64,000 bases of DNA from an uncultured Clostridia bacterium (GTDB taxonomy: Bacteria; Bacillota; Clostridia; Oscillospirales; Ruminococcaceae). A program made the position numbers and the translations under genes. The DNA lies in the NCBI GenBank assembly GCA_947624675.1, contig CANQLI010000004.1, positions 97,310 to 161,309 of the forward strand, given 5' to 3'. The notes beneath the pieces are model-generated. The model was given only the letters and a program-made list of their open reading frames with translations, ran no database searches and was not told the DNA's origin. The first letter of the stretch is position 1. Each line of letters starts with the position of its first letter. Positions 52,901 to 60,026 of this stretch are shown in pieces.

Positions 52901-53062
52901 ATCGCTGACCTCGCTGCTTACAACATATTCCAAATCGCCGCCGGTCTTGTTTACCGCCTCTGCTGTCTGCACACCGACTAAAGCCGACAGCACTATAAAT
53001 AAAGCAGCCATAAATGCCGCGATAAGCAATGGTGCCTTGTTTTTTATAATGTTTATAGCCAC
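49913..53062 (-). CDS. secreted GH25 lysozyme with tandem 94-residue FN3-like repeats
   Basis: 1049 residues from GTG 53062, preceded by AGGAGGAGG. A signal peptide or anchor (about 10-37) is followed by a GH25 muramidase domain (about 95-305) with 'YKIIDVSEHQAWNTKIDWKA', 'GAIIRAGYRGYG', 'LPVFYDIEHVDYD' and 'IWQYSSEGRLDGI', including the catalytic Asp/Glu set. Then come one FN3-like and seven related ~94-residue modules. The last four are almost identical, with a DNA period of 282 bp. Each has 'YRMKICSDASFADSKSR', 'EGGSSLRFDNLARPN' and 'YYVRAVTYK'. It should cleave its own or competitors' peptidoglycan; the repeats probably bind the wall. Confidence 0.93.
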   Translation of the reverse strand: MAINIIKNKAPLLIAAFMAALFIVLSALVGVQTAEAVNKTGGDLEYVVSSEVSDEWRIKNDPEYRKYLNNYKGMARASFGGVSTPNIPSKLKNVKNYKIIDVSEHQAWNTKIDWKALKEEGITGAIIRAGYRGYGSSGTLVKDQYVDENISGALKAGIQVGVYFYTQAITTAEAQKEADLVLSVIKNYDITLPVFYDIEHVDYDIGRLDAANLSKTEQTKLCTAFCERIQSKNYVAGVYASKYYFYDELDYKTLESKYEIWLAHYTSNTDYSGDIDIWQYSSEGRLDGIYGYVDLDLWFGTPPEAIPSATAKLSGTSTVLSWTRPKGAFGFSVKKYNNSTGTYETLAHIKSCTYTVKDTNKNDRFQILPFKRMDGVYFSGESYNLSAGNSTKPVIEVQKKTVSETAVRVDFKADNATSYTMTLADNSSFKNSKTVSGGASLKIDSLRPNTTYYIKAYATIKSGSTTSNTDEISFTLKTNDLAKPTVNYASSNSDSNAIRIELNKVSAATGYRIWLSDNAGFDGAVMLEGGSSLRFNNLKPNTNYYLKAYSYMPVDGEKYFSDPTEFRYMTFDAKDIPVPTVNYAKSGSSTSAVRLEFDKIEGINYRVRICYDSSFADSKSRILEGGPSLRFDNLAHPNHTYYIRAQAYKTVNSKRYCSPCVVFTYKTVGNPQKPTVNYAQSGSSTSAVRIEFNKISGVNYRMKICYDSSFADSKSRVIEGGSSLRFDNLARPNYTYYVRAVTYKTENGKRYYSAATEFTYKTVGNPAKPTVNFAKSNSTTSAVRIEFNKVDGVGYRMKICSDASFADSKSRVVEGGSSLRFDNLARPNYTYYVRAVTYKTANGKRYYSAATEFTYKTVGNPAKPVVNFAKSGSSTSAVRIEFNKVDGVVYRMKICSDSSFADSKSRVVEGGSSLRFDNLARPNYTYYVRAVTYKTENGKRYYSAATEFTYKTVGNPSKPTVNFAKSNSTTSAVRIEFNKITGVNYRMKICSDASFADSKSRVIEGGSSLRFDNLARPNYTYYVRAVTYKTENGKRYYSAATEFTYKTKA
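49925..51060 (-). repeat. 282-bp tandem coding repeat in the GH25 gene
   Basis: Marker blocks such as GTTTTGTAGGTGAATTCCG recur near 50212, 50494 and 50776, giving a period of 282 bp (94 codons). About four near-identical units are followed by three more diverged ones to 51900. Near-identity points to recent expansion or ongoing homogenisation. Confidence 0.85.
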
Positions 53063-53233
53063 CGCCTCCTCCTATAAAAAATCGGCTTTTAAACTCACAT
53101 CTAAATATTCACTTCATACCATTTTAAAAACCATTATACGCTATGATACCACATTTTCAGACATTTGTCAACAATACTGTACAAAAAACTTCCCTATAGG
53201 CAAAACCTGCCTCCCGTATACAAATAATAAAAC

Positions 53234-53259
53234 AGGAGAGTACCTTTTTATACTCTCCT
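53234..53259 (-). terminator. terminator of the DtxR-family gene
   Basis: AGGAGAGTA pairs with TACTCTCCT around 8 nt; T-rich sequence follows on the minus strand. Confidence 0.7.
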
Positions 53260-53282
53260 TAAAAATTAAACATTCTATATTT

Positions 53283-53654
53283 TTACATTGACTTTATGTG
53301 TTTTTTTAGCTTGTCGAAGGTCTCCGTGCTTAAACAGTGCTCTATCTTACAAGCGTCCGCCGCAGCCGTCTCCTTTTTGACACCGATCCTTACAAAAAAG
53401 TCGGTAAGAGTAACATGTCGCTCATAAATAGTCGACGCAACATTTTCTCCGTCATCGGTAAGAGTTATATATCCGCCGTCTGATATTTCGATAAATCCGC
53501 CGTCCTTCAATATTCCGACAGCTCTGCTGACGCTCGGCTTAGAATATCCGGTTTCCGTCGCAATATCAATAGACCTTACCGCTCCTTTACCCATTCTCTT
53601 AGTAAGGACGAGTATTGTTTCAAGATACATCTCTCCCGATTCAAGAAGCGCCAT
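53283..53654 (-). CDS. DtxR/MntR-family metal-dependent regulator
   Basis: 123 residues from ATG 53654, preceded by GGTAGGTATTAAG. The longer frame to 53744 runs through the terminator of the sugar ABC operon. Winged-helix part: 'GEMYLETILVLTKRMGKGAV', 'VRSIDIATETGYSKPSVSRAVG', then 'GGYITLTDDGENVAS'. Dimerisation and metal site: 'ERHVTLTDFFVRIGV', 'ADACKIEHCLSTETFDKLKKHI', with E/C/E/H ligands. There is no C-terminal SH3 domain, as in MntR. It probably senses Mn2+ or Fe2+. No transporter is adjacent, so targets lie elsewhere. Confidence 0.9.
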   Translation of the reverse strand: MALLESGEMYLETILVLTKRMGKGAVRSIDIATETGYSKPSVSRAVGILKDGGFIEISDGGYITLTDDGENVASTIYERHVTLTDFFVRIGVKKETAAADACKIEHCLSTETFDKLKKHIKSM

Positions 53655-53733
53655 TTTCTTAATACCTACCTTCCAAGCTGCTTTCTTAAATTCAGTATAC
53701 CACACTTTTTTGTATTTTTCAAGTGCAAAAGCT

Positions 53734-53767
53734 AAAACGGACACAATAATAAACTGCGTCCGTTTTT
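53734..53767 (-). terminator. terminator of the sugar ABC operon
   Basis: AAAACGGAC ... GTCCGTTTT around a ~15-nt loop; T-runs on both sides. It lies between the MalG-like gene and the DtxR gene and argues against an upstream start for the latter. Confidence 0.75.
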
Positions 53768-53790
53768 ATACTATGTTGATATTGATCCTT

Positions 53791-54663
53791 CTATCCCTTT
53801 ACACTTCCAAGCGCTATACCTCTGATAATAAACTTAGATAAACAGAGATATATAAGAATTACCGGTATTACCGCAATTACAATGTAAAGATTTATAACAC
53901 CGTAATCTATTCTCGTCTCGGCTCTCATAAGCGAAAGCACGATCGGGATAGTATATTTTTCCTTGCTGCTCAAGATCATCTGCGGCATAAAGAAGTTGTT
54001 CCAGCTCGCTACAAACGAAAATATTGCCTGTACCGCAAACGCCGGCTTCATAATCGGGATAATTATTCGGTTAAATGTTTTAAACTCACCGCAACCGTCG
54101 ATTCTTGCCGCCTCGATAATTTCAAGCGGCAGTGAACTCTTCATATACTGTATCATGAAGAAGTAAGTAGCCGGTGCTGCAACCGCGGGTACGATAAGCG
54201 GTATATATGTGTCCGTCAGTCCCAGATCATTCATAAATCTATAAAATCCTATCGCAGATGCCTGAGTCGGAACCATCATTATAAGAAGTATAAATGTATG
54301 GGCGATTTTCTTGAGCTTGAAATCATACGCGTGAATAGCATATGCCGTAAGTGCGGAGAAGTAAACGGTCAATACACAGCTTCCGGCAGCTACTATAAAG
54401 CTGTTTCCAAGCGCCCTGAAAACATTTCCGAAGTTATTTTGCGTTGTTGCACTGAAAAGGTTTCTGAAGTTGTCAAGGAGATACTGGTCGGGATACCATC
54501 TTATTCCCGCCTGTACACGGCCTCTTGTAGCATTTATTATCAACAGATAAAACGGTAAAAGCGATATTACTATCAGCACAACAAGTACAGTATAAGCAAT
54601 GATCCTTCTAGCAAGTAAAGAGCCTTTACCGGTCGATTGCTTGATTTTTGGTGCATCGCTCAT
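53791..54663 (-). CDS. carbohydrate ABC transporter permease (MalG type)
   Basis: 290 residues with six predicted membrane helices. The inner-membrane EAA loop reads 'LPLEIIEAARIDGCGEFKTFNRIIIPIMKPA', of which 'EAARIDGCGEFKTF' is the ATPase contact. It starts directly at the end of the partner permease gene (TAAATG, no gap). It forms the heterodimeric channel for oligosaccharide import. No ATPase gene is in the locus, so a shared MsmX-type ATPase is expected elsewhere (established for many CUT1 systems). Confidence 0.95.
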   Translation of the reverse strand: MSDAPKIKQSTGKGSLLARRIIAYTVLVVLIVISLLPFYLLIINATRGRVQAGIRWYPDQYLLDNFRNLFSATTQNNFGNVFRALGNSFIVAAGSCVLTVYFSALTAYAIHAYDFKLKKIAHTFILLIMMVPTQASAIGFYRFMNDLGLTDTYIPLIVPAVAAPATYFFMIQYMKSSLPLEIIEAARIDGCGEFKTFNRIIIPIMKPAFAVQAIFSFVASWNNFFMPQMILSSKEKYTIPIVLSLMRAETRIDYGVINLYIVIAVIPVILIYLCLSKFIIRGIALGSVKG

Positions 54664-55620
54664 TTATACCGCCTCCTTTGCCGATTTTTTTCTTTTCCTG
54701 GCAAGCCGTTTATCGCTTCTGTCCTCTGTTACATAGAATATTATTCCTCCAAGTATAGCGGTTACGATAAATATTACAATACATATTGCCGATGCAATAC
54801 CCGGAGATGCGTCCTTTCGGTTCTGGATCTGCATAACAAGTGTAAGAAGCGACTGTCCCGGGTATCCTGTACTTGTAGCAAGAAGAGTCGGAACATCGTA
54901 CATCTGTATTCCTCCTATAAGTGAGGTTATCAACACATACAGAAGTATCGGACGGATAAGCGGCATTGTGATCTTCCAGAACATCTGACTTGAATTAGCT
55001 CCGTCGATCTGTGCCGATTCATAAAGAGATGTGTCCACACCCATTATTGCCGCCATAAGAAGTATCGTCGTATTTCCGTACCACAACAGGAAGTTGATTA
55101 AAGCTACAATGCTTCTTGCTCCCCACGCATTATCCAGAAGAACGCCTTCATATCCGGTGATATCGTTTATTATGGTCCATATTCCGCCGCCCTGACTGAA
55201 AAGTCCGTAAAAGAGATATGATACAGCAGAAGCCATAAGTATATTCGGCAGGTAGATCAAAGCCTTGAAAAAGCCCTGTGCCTTTATCTTAAGGCGGAGA
55301 TCCGTAAACCACGCCGCAAGAAGCAGAGATATAATTATCTGAGGTATAAAGCCGAGAAGCCACATAACCGCAGTGTTATAAAAGCTCCTTCCGATTTCTC
55401 CGGTAAACACAGCCGTATAGTTCTGAAGTCCGCAAAAACCGTTGTTTACTTCTTGTTCTCCAGAAAAGCTTATAAAGCCCTGGTCAACAGTTATATCCAT
55501 AAAACTTGTAACAAATGTGGAAATCAGCGGATAAAGTGAAAATACTGCATACACAAGGAAAAACGGAATAAGGAAAATATATCCCCACTTAGCGTAGCTT
55601 ATGCTTTTTCTTTTTTTCAT
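54664..55620 (-). CDS. carbohydrate ABC transporter permease (MalF type)
   Basis: 318 residues, six main membrane helices, N-terminal basic 'MKKRKSISYAKWGYIFLIPF'. The EAA loop is 'YESAQIDGANSSQMFWKITMP'-like (key part 'SAQIDGANSSQMFWKI'). It pairs with the downstream MalG-type permease. It is separated from the upstream binding-protein gene by 82 bases holding a strong hairpin, which probably lets the binding protein be made in excess. Confidence 0.95.
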   Translation of the reverse strand: MKKRKSISYAKWGYIFLIPFFLVYAVFSLYPLISTFVTSFMDITVDQGFISFSGEQEVNNGFCGLQNYTAVFTGEIGRSFYNTAVMWLLGFIPQIIISLLLAAWFTDLRLKIKAQGFFKALIYLPNILMASAVSYLFYGLFSQGGGIWTIINDITGYEGVLLDNAWGARSIVALINFLLWYGNTTILLMAAIMGVDTSLYESAQIDGANSSQMFWKITMPLIRPILLYVLITSLIGGIQMYDVPTLLATSTGYPGQSLLTLVMQIQNRKDASPGIASAICIVIFIVTAILGGIIFYVTEDRSDKRLARKRKKSAKEAV

Positions 55621-55649
55621 TGTGATAAATCACCCCTTGAATATGTATT

Positions 55650-55686
55650 AAAAAGGGGGCGGGACATTTTGTCCTGCCCCTTTTTG
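55650..55686 (-). terminator. intra-operon hairpin between binding-protein and permease genes
   Basis: AAAAGGGGGCGGGACA - TTT - TGTCCTGCCCCCTTTTT, a nearly perfect 16-bp stem with T-run on both strands. It would terminate most transcripts after the binding-protein gene or protect its 3' end, leaving read-through for the permeases. Confidence 0.85.
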
Positions 55687-55702
55687 ATTCACTTTACCTT
55701 AA

Positions 55703-57097
55703 TTAGTGAGTAAGATTAGGATACAGTGCTTTGATATCGGAATAGAACAGCTCAAGAGCCTCATCATATGTCTTTTCGCCCTTGAAGTAAAGCTTCATAT
55801 TGCTCTGGATCTTCTCGTTAAGTCCCTGGTCATAAGCTGAAAGCTTATTTGACATATCAAGCTTCTCTGCTGCTTCGGTAAGAAGTGCGAGGTGATTCTG
55901 TCCGCCGAGGAACGGATTTGTATAACCCTCATCAATAAGCTGCTTTATAGCTTCCTTGTTATTTGTGTAATCCTGAACAGTTTCATCAGCAGTCATAGAC
56001 TTCATAACGGCTGTATCACAAGTCATCTTGAGCATTATGTCCTTAATGAGCTCTTGGTTGTCAGTTCCCTGACAAGCAACGATACCTGTTCCGCCCCAAG
56101 AATATGGCACAGGACCCGGGCAAGCTCTCCACTGTCCGTAGAGTCCGTTTCCTTCCTTAGCGTTTGATCCGTCGTCCTTTAACTTCTCGTCAACTGTTGC
56201 ATCACGAAGTGAGAATGCGATTCCCCATGTAGAGAAGAAATAACCGAATACCTTAGCGTCCTTCTTCATATCAGCGTTCCACTGGTCATCCCAGAGGCTT
56301 GTTCCGTGATTGTAGCCCTTGTCGGAATATTCCTTGGTGAGCTCAATCCACTTAGCTATCTGATCGTCAATGGTGATCTTGTTGTCTGTTACCCAAGGTG
56401 CAGATACATTGTTTGAAAACAGTCTGTACATATCGTCATAACCTGATACCATATAGTATCCTGCTTCCTTCATCTTCTGAGCGACCTCAGCAAACTTATC
56501 GAGGTCAGAGATCTGCTCCTGAACCTTGTCAGGATCGCTCGTTCCGAGAACCTTTTCAGCTATGTCCGCTCTGTACATATAAAGTCCCGGGGTAGCCTGC
56601 CATGTTGTAGCTACCTGTTTACCGTCAGGATTTGTAAATGTCTGCTTGGTGTAATCATACTGATTCTTTAGATCGTCTTCAGTTATTCCGATATCAGCAA
56701 GCGGAATAGCTACATCAGAATTTACATACTTGGTAGCATAGTCCATCTCAACAAGGAATATGTCGATCTTGTCATCAGCAGAAGCCGATTGCTGTTTTTG
56801 TAATGCCTCATCAAGCTTTGTCTGATAAACATTACCCTCGTTTGTGTTCTGAATCCAGTTGATCTTTACGCCGTCATATACAGACTTGTCTGCATTCGGT
56901 ACATAAAACTTTTCAAATCTCTCCTGAAATTCAGTGTTCCAGCAGTAAATGTTCAAAACCTTTCCCTGCTCGGAAACCGGTGCGCTTGAGCTGCTGTCAC
57001 CTGCTTTTGACGAAGAATCTCCTCCGCCGCAGCCGACAAGTGTAGTGGTAGCCATAACAACTGCAGCTGTTCCCGCTAAAAATCTTTTTAGCTTCAT
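55703..57097 (-). CDS. extracellular sugar-binding lipoprotein (ABC transporter family 1)
   Basis: 464 residues. A lipoprotein signal peptide with lipobox 'TTLVGC' (Cys23) is followed by a Ser/Gly-rich linker and a bilobed solute-binding domain: 'VLNIYCWNTEFQERFEKFY', 'IDIFLVEMDYATKYV', 'QATPGLYMYRADIA' and 'PGPVPYSWGGTGIVACQG'. It captures an oligosaccharide for the two permeases downstream. The neighbouring GH74-type and GH94 genes suggest beta-glucan or xyloglucan fragments; the specificity is inferred. Confidence 0.93.
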   Translation of the reverse strand: MKLKRFLAGTAAVVMATTTLVGCGGGDSSSKAGDSSSSAPVSEQGKVLNIYCWNTEFQERFEKFYVPNADKSVYDGVKINWIQNTNEGNVYQTKLDEALQKQQSASADDKIDIFLVEMDYATKYVNSDVAIPLADIGITEDDLKNQYDYTKQTFTNPDGKQVATTWQATPGLYMYRADIAEKVLGTSDPDKVQEQISDLDKFAEVAQKMKEAGYYMVSGYDDMYRLFSNNVSAPWVTDNKITIDDQIAKWIELTKEYSDKGYNHGTSLWDDQWNADMKKDAKVFGYFFSTWGIAFSLRDATVDEKLKDDGSNAKEGNGLYGQWRACPGPVPYSWGGTGIVACQGTDNQELIKDIMLKMTCDTAVMKSMTADETVQDYTNNKEAIKQLIDEGYTNPFLGGQNHLALLTEAAEKLDMSNKLSAYDQGLNEKIQSNMKLYFKGEKTYDEALELFYSDIKALYPNLTH

Positions 57098-57158
57098 AAT
57101 TTTTAGTCCTCCCTAGTTAAAAATTGTAAGTATAAGCACTCCTATACCATACAAGTAT

Positions 57159-57187
57159 ATTTTAGCACTATTTACCTAAAATTACAA
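57159..57187 (-). promoter_or_regulatory. promoter of the sugar ABC operon
   Basis: Minus strand: TTGTAA (57182-57187), 17-nt spacer, TAAAAT (57159-57164). It leads to ATG 57097 after ~55 nt. Bases 57188-57376 hold no other clear feature. Confidence 0.65.
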
Positions 57188-57376
57188 GATATATAAAAAT
57201 CATTTTGTATAAAATTCTGGTTTTTGTATGTTTGACTAAAATCAACCTTTATATTTTGTGCAAATTGTCAAACTCAATTTATATTATGTCCAAGCTGCAT
57301 CGCCGTGTAATTAAAAGCGCTGAAAATACGGGGAAAATTCCGGCTGTGGCGAAGCCGCATCGGGGCTCTAAAAATT

Positions 57377-57513
57377 AACAAACTATGAATATTGTAAACA
57401 TTTTGTTACAAAACATAAGTTATTTTATGAAGAATGTACGTTTGCGTACATTTTTTCGCGATTTTGCGCTATTAGTAGAGAGACAAAAAATTTTTAAGCT
57501 AAAGCCTGAGTAA
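57377..57513 (+). repeat. dispersed repeat, copy F
   Basis: Very close to copy A through the hairpin ATGTACG-TTTG-CGTACAT plus T6 and the GCGCTATTAGTAGAG tail. The ORF 57385-57513 (42 codons) reads MNIVNILLQN ... KNVRLRTFFRDFALLVERQK. It lies between the divergent binding-protein and GH74 genes. Confidence 0.8.
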
Positions 57514-57558
57514 AACGAGATGTCACAGCCTGACAAAAATAATTATGTGTCAAAACGA

Positions 57559-57587
57559 TTGAAAAATCTATATTATTTTGTTATAAT
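57559..57587 (+). promoter_or_regulatory. promoter of the GH74 gene
   Basis: TTGAAA (57559-57564), 17-nt spacer, TATAAT (57582-57587), 71 bases before ATG 57659. Confidence 0.75.
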
Positions 57588-57658
57588 TGGTAAAATACTA
57601 TTTGAGAAAATAATTAAAAAACCGAAACATAAACAAGCTTTCTGAAAGGAATGATATT

Positions 57659-59971
57659 ATGAGTATTCCCTACGATTACAAGAATATACCTATAAAAGGC
57701 GGCGGATTTGTGACCGGCTTTGTTTTCGGAAAAAAGTGCGAAAATATTTTATATGCAAGAACCGACATCGGAGGAGTTTACAGGTACGACTTTGATAAGA
57801 AGCGCTGGATCTCTCTGATAGACGATGTTAAAGCAACAGAACCCGAGAGGTGCTATCCACTCGGAATAGCGTTGGATGATGACGGCCCTGAAAAGCTCTA
57901 TATCGCCTGCGGAAACCATAAAAGCGGCTGGCTTTATATAAGCGGTGATATGGGAAAGACATATATAAAAAGGTCTGTACCCTGTGGTATACACGGAAAC
58001 TTTGTCGGAAGAAGCGCGGGCGAACGCCTTATTAAAAAGGACGGCGTTTTGTATTTTGCTTCACAAACAGAAGGGCTGTTCATATCTTCGGACGAGGGAG
58101 AAAGCTGGGAAAATGTAAAGCCGTACGGCGAAAAAAACCTTACCTTTATATATAAAGAAGCAATCAGCGGAATTGAGTTTTTCATCATCGGTACGAGCGG
58201 GGAACAAAATGCCGAAGGAAAAAGACGAGGACATACGCTTTTCGTATCGTATGATAATCTTAAGACCTTTGAAAAACTGCCTATTCCAAAAGGTATTGAC
58301 GATCCTAAGTGCATTCACCCGGGATTTGTGCCGCAGCGTGCCGCAGCAAGCGAACGCTATCTGTTTGTGACCTTTACACAAATTGAGAAGGGCTTCGGAG
58401 GCTTTAATGCTATCTCCTGTGATTCAGGGTCTTGCTATGACGGGCGTATATACAGATACGCTGTTAAAAACAACAAACTTATTCTCGATAAGGACATAAC
58501 CCCTGATAATATTGAGTTTTCAAACTATGACCGACGGATTTCCCCTGAATATGCGCCCGAGGTATCGCTTGGCGCAGGGCTTTCGGGAGTGTGCTTTGAA
58601 AACGGTATGCTCACCGTTTCGGAAATAGGCTCAAGGCGCGGCGAGGACGCGATTTATATGAGCGAGGATGACGGAGACAGCTACAAGGTTATCCTTCAAG
58701 GGCTTAAGCACGGGAAAATGAATTTCACCGTACCGTATATGAAGCCTGAATATAATGGAAACCGCTCGCTTATCCACTGGATGAGCGACATAAAGATAAA
58801 TCCTTTTGACAGCGATATGATGCTGTTCAACACCGGCACAGGAGTGTTTATGACAAGAAATCTCACCGCCTCAAAAATAGGAGAAACTGTTGTGTTCTCC
58901 TCCGAATGTGACGGAATGGAGGAGACTGTTCATATGAATGTTTACTCACCTCCAAACGGCGAGGTAAGATGCTTAGACCTTGTCGGAGATCTCGGCGGCT
59001 ACGCCTTTAAAGACCTTGAGAACGGTGCGGAGAACACCTTTGCAAATGACACAGGAGACAGATATATAACCTGTTTGAATGCAGATTTTTCAGACCGAGG
59101 AGGTATATACTTTGTCGCAACTCCAAGAGGGAACTGGACAGGTGAAACAAAGGGCGGAGTTATCGTTACCAATGATCAGGGAGATAGCTTTAAGCTTTTA
59201 AAATATCCTTTAGGTCTATCAAAAAAAATTGATAAGCTTATAGAAAATATAAAAAAGCCGAACACAGATTCCGGTTGGGTAGCTCTTACCGCCGATGAAA
59301 AAAGAATAATATGGGCAATCAGCGGAGAGCGCAGGTCGTTTATGTCCGACTGTGTTGTATACACAGACGACGAGGGTGAATCTTGGAAAAAATCACGGTT
59401 TAAAGGAAGCAGAAATTACGAAAGCGAACCTATCTCGATAAAAATAAATTCCTGCCGGGTCGATGAAAGCTTTATATGGGCGATAAACGACAAGGGAGTT
59501 GTTTTTATAAGCGAAGACAAAGGAGAAACATTTGTCGAGCGTGAAATTATAGGAGACAGCTTCTGCGAACCGACAGAACGCTTCGGAGACAACCGCTTTG
59601 AAGCAAGGGCTGAACCCGGGAAAGCCCATATTTTATGGATAGCCCTCCGGCACAGCGGACTTTTCAGACTTGAGTTTTCAGGTAACAAGGTGATCTCAAA
59701 AAAAGTCTCGGGCACTGACGACAGGATATGCGGAGTGGGCTTCGGAAAAAGCGCAGAGGGAAGCGTTCACCCCACTGTTTTCACCACCGGTGTAATAAAC
59801 GGCGAATACGGTTTCTGGCGCTCAACAGACTATGCCGAGAGCTTTGAGAGAATAAACACCGACGACCAGTGCTTCGGTACTGTTTCAAGTATTTCAGGCG
59901 ACCCGAGAGAATTCGGAAGAGTTTATATAGCGACCGGCTCAAAAGGAATAATAACCGGAAAACCGGTGTGA
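57659..59971 (+). CDS. GH74-family glycosidase (xyloglucanase-like), no signal peptide
   Basis: 770 residues, GAAAGGAATG before ATG 57659. Two seven-bladed beta-propellers are predicted with many Asp-box/BNR-type turns ('SSDEGESWENV', 'SEDDGDSYKVI', 'TDDEGESWKKS', 'SEDKGETFVER'). The catalytic region of GH74 is visible as 'LYARTDIGGVYRYD' (Asp36) and 'LVGDLGGYAF' (Asp444). GH74 enzymes cleave the xyloglucan backbone. No export signal is present, unlike most relatives, so it should act on imported oligosaccharides, fitting the divergent sugar ABC operon. Substrate unproven; a reading as a non-catalytic BNR protein is less likely. Confidence 0.85.
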   Translation: MSIPYDYKNIPIKGGGFVTGFVFGKKCENILYARTDIGGVYRYDFDKKRWISLIDDVKATEPERCYPLGIALDDDGPEKLYIACGNHKSGWLYISGDMGKTYIKRSVPCGIHGNFVGRSAGERLIKKDGVLYFASQTEGLFISSDEGESWENVKPYGEKNLTFIYKEAISGIEFFIIGTSGEQNAEGKRRGHTLFVSYDNLKTFEKLPIPKGIDDPKCIHPGFVPQRAAASERYLFVTFTQIEKGFGGFNAISCDSGSCYDGRIYRYAVKNNKLILDKDITPDNIEFSNYDRRISPEYAPEVSLGAGLSGVCFENGMLTVSEIGSRRGEDAIYMSEDDGDSYKVILQGLKHGKMNFTVPYMKPEYNGNRSLIHWMSDIKINPFDSDMMLFNTGTGVFMTRNLTASKIGETVVFSSECDGMEETVHMNVYSPPNGEVRCLDLVGDLGGYAFKDLENGAENTFANDTGDRYITCLNADFSDRGGIYFVATPRGNWTGETKGGVIVTNDQGDSFKLLKYPLGLSKKIDKLIENIKKPNTDSGWVALTADEKRIIWAISGERRSFMSDCVVYTDDEGESWKKSRFKGSRNYESEPISIKINSCRVDESFIWAINDKGVVFISEDKGETFVEREIIGDSFCEPTERFGDNRFEARAEPGKAHILWIALRHSGLFRLEFSGNKVISKKVSGTDDRICGVGFGKSAEGSVHPTVFTTGVINGEYGFWRSTDYAESFERINTDDQCFGTVSSISGDPREFGRVYIATGSKGIITGKPV

Positions 59972-59975
59972 TAAA

Positions 59976-60007
59976 ATTAAAAGGCTGCAGCTTAAAAAGC
60001 TGCAGCC
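59976..60007 (-). terminator. terminator of the YdjG-H-I-like operon
   Basis: GGCTGCAGCTT - TTT - AAGCTGCAGCC, 11-bp perfect stem, T-run on the minus strand (A-run at 59976-59982). Confidence 0.85.
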
Positions 60008-60026
60008 CGGTACTGTATGAAATAGC

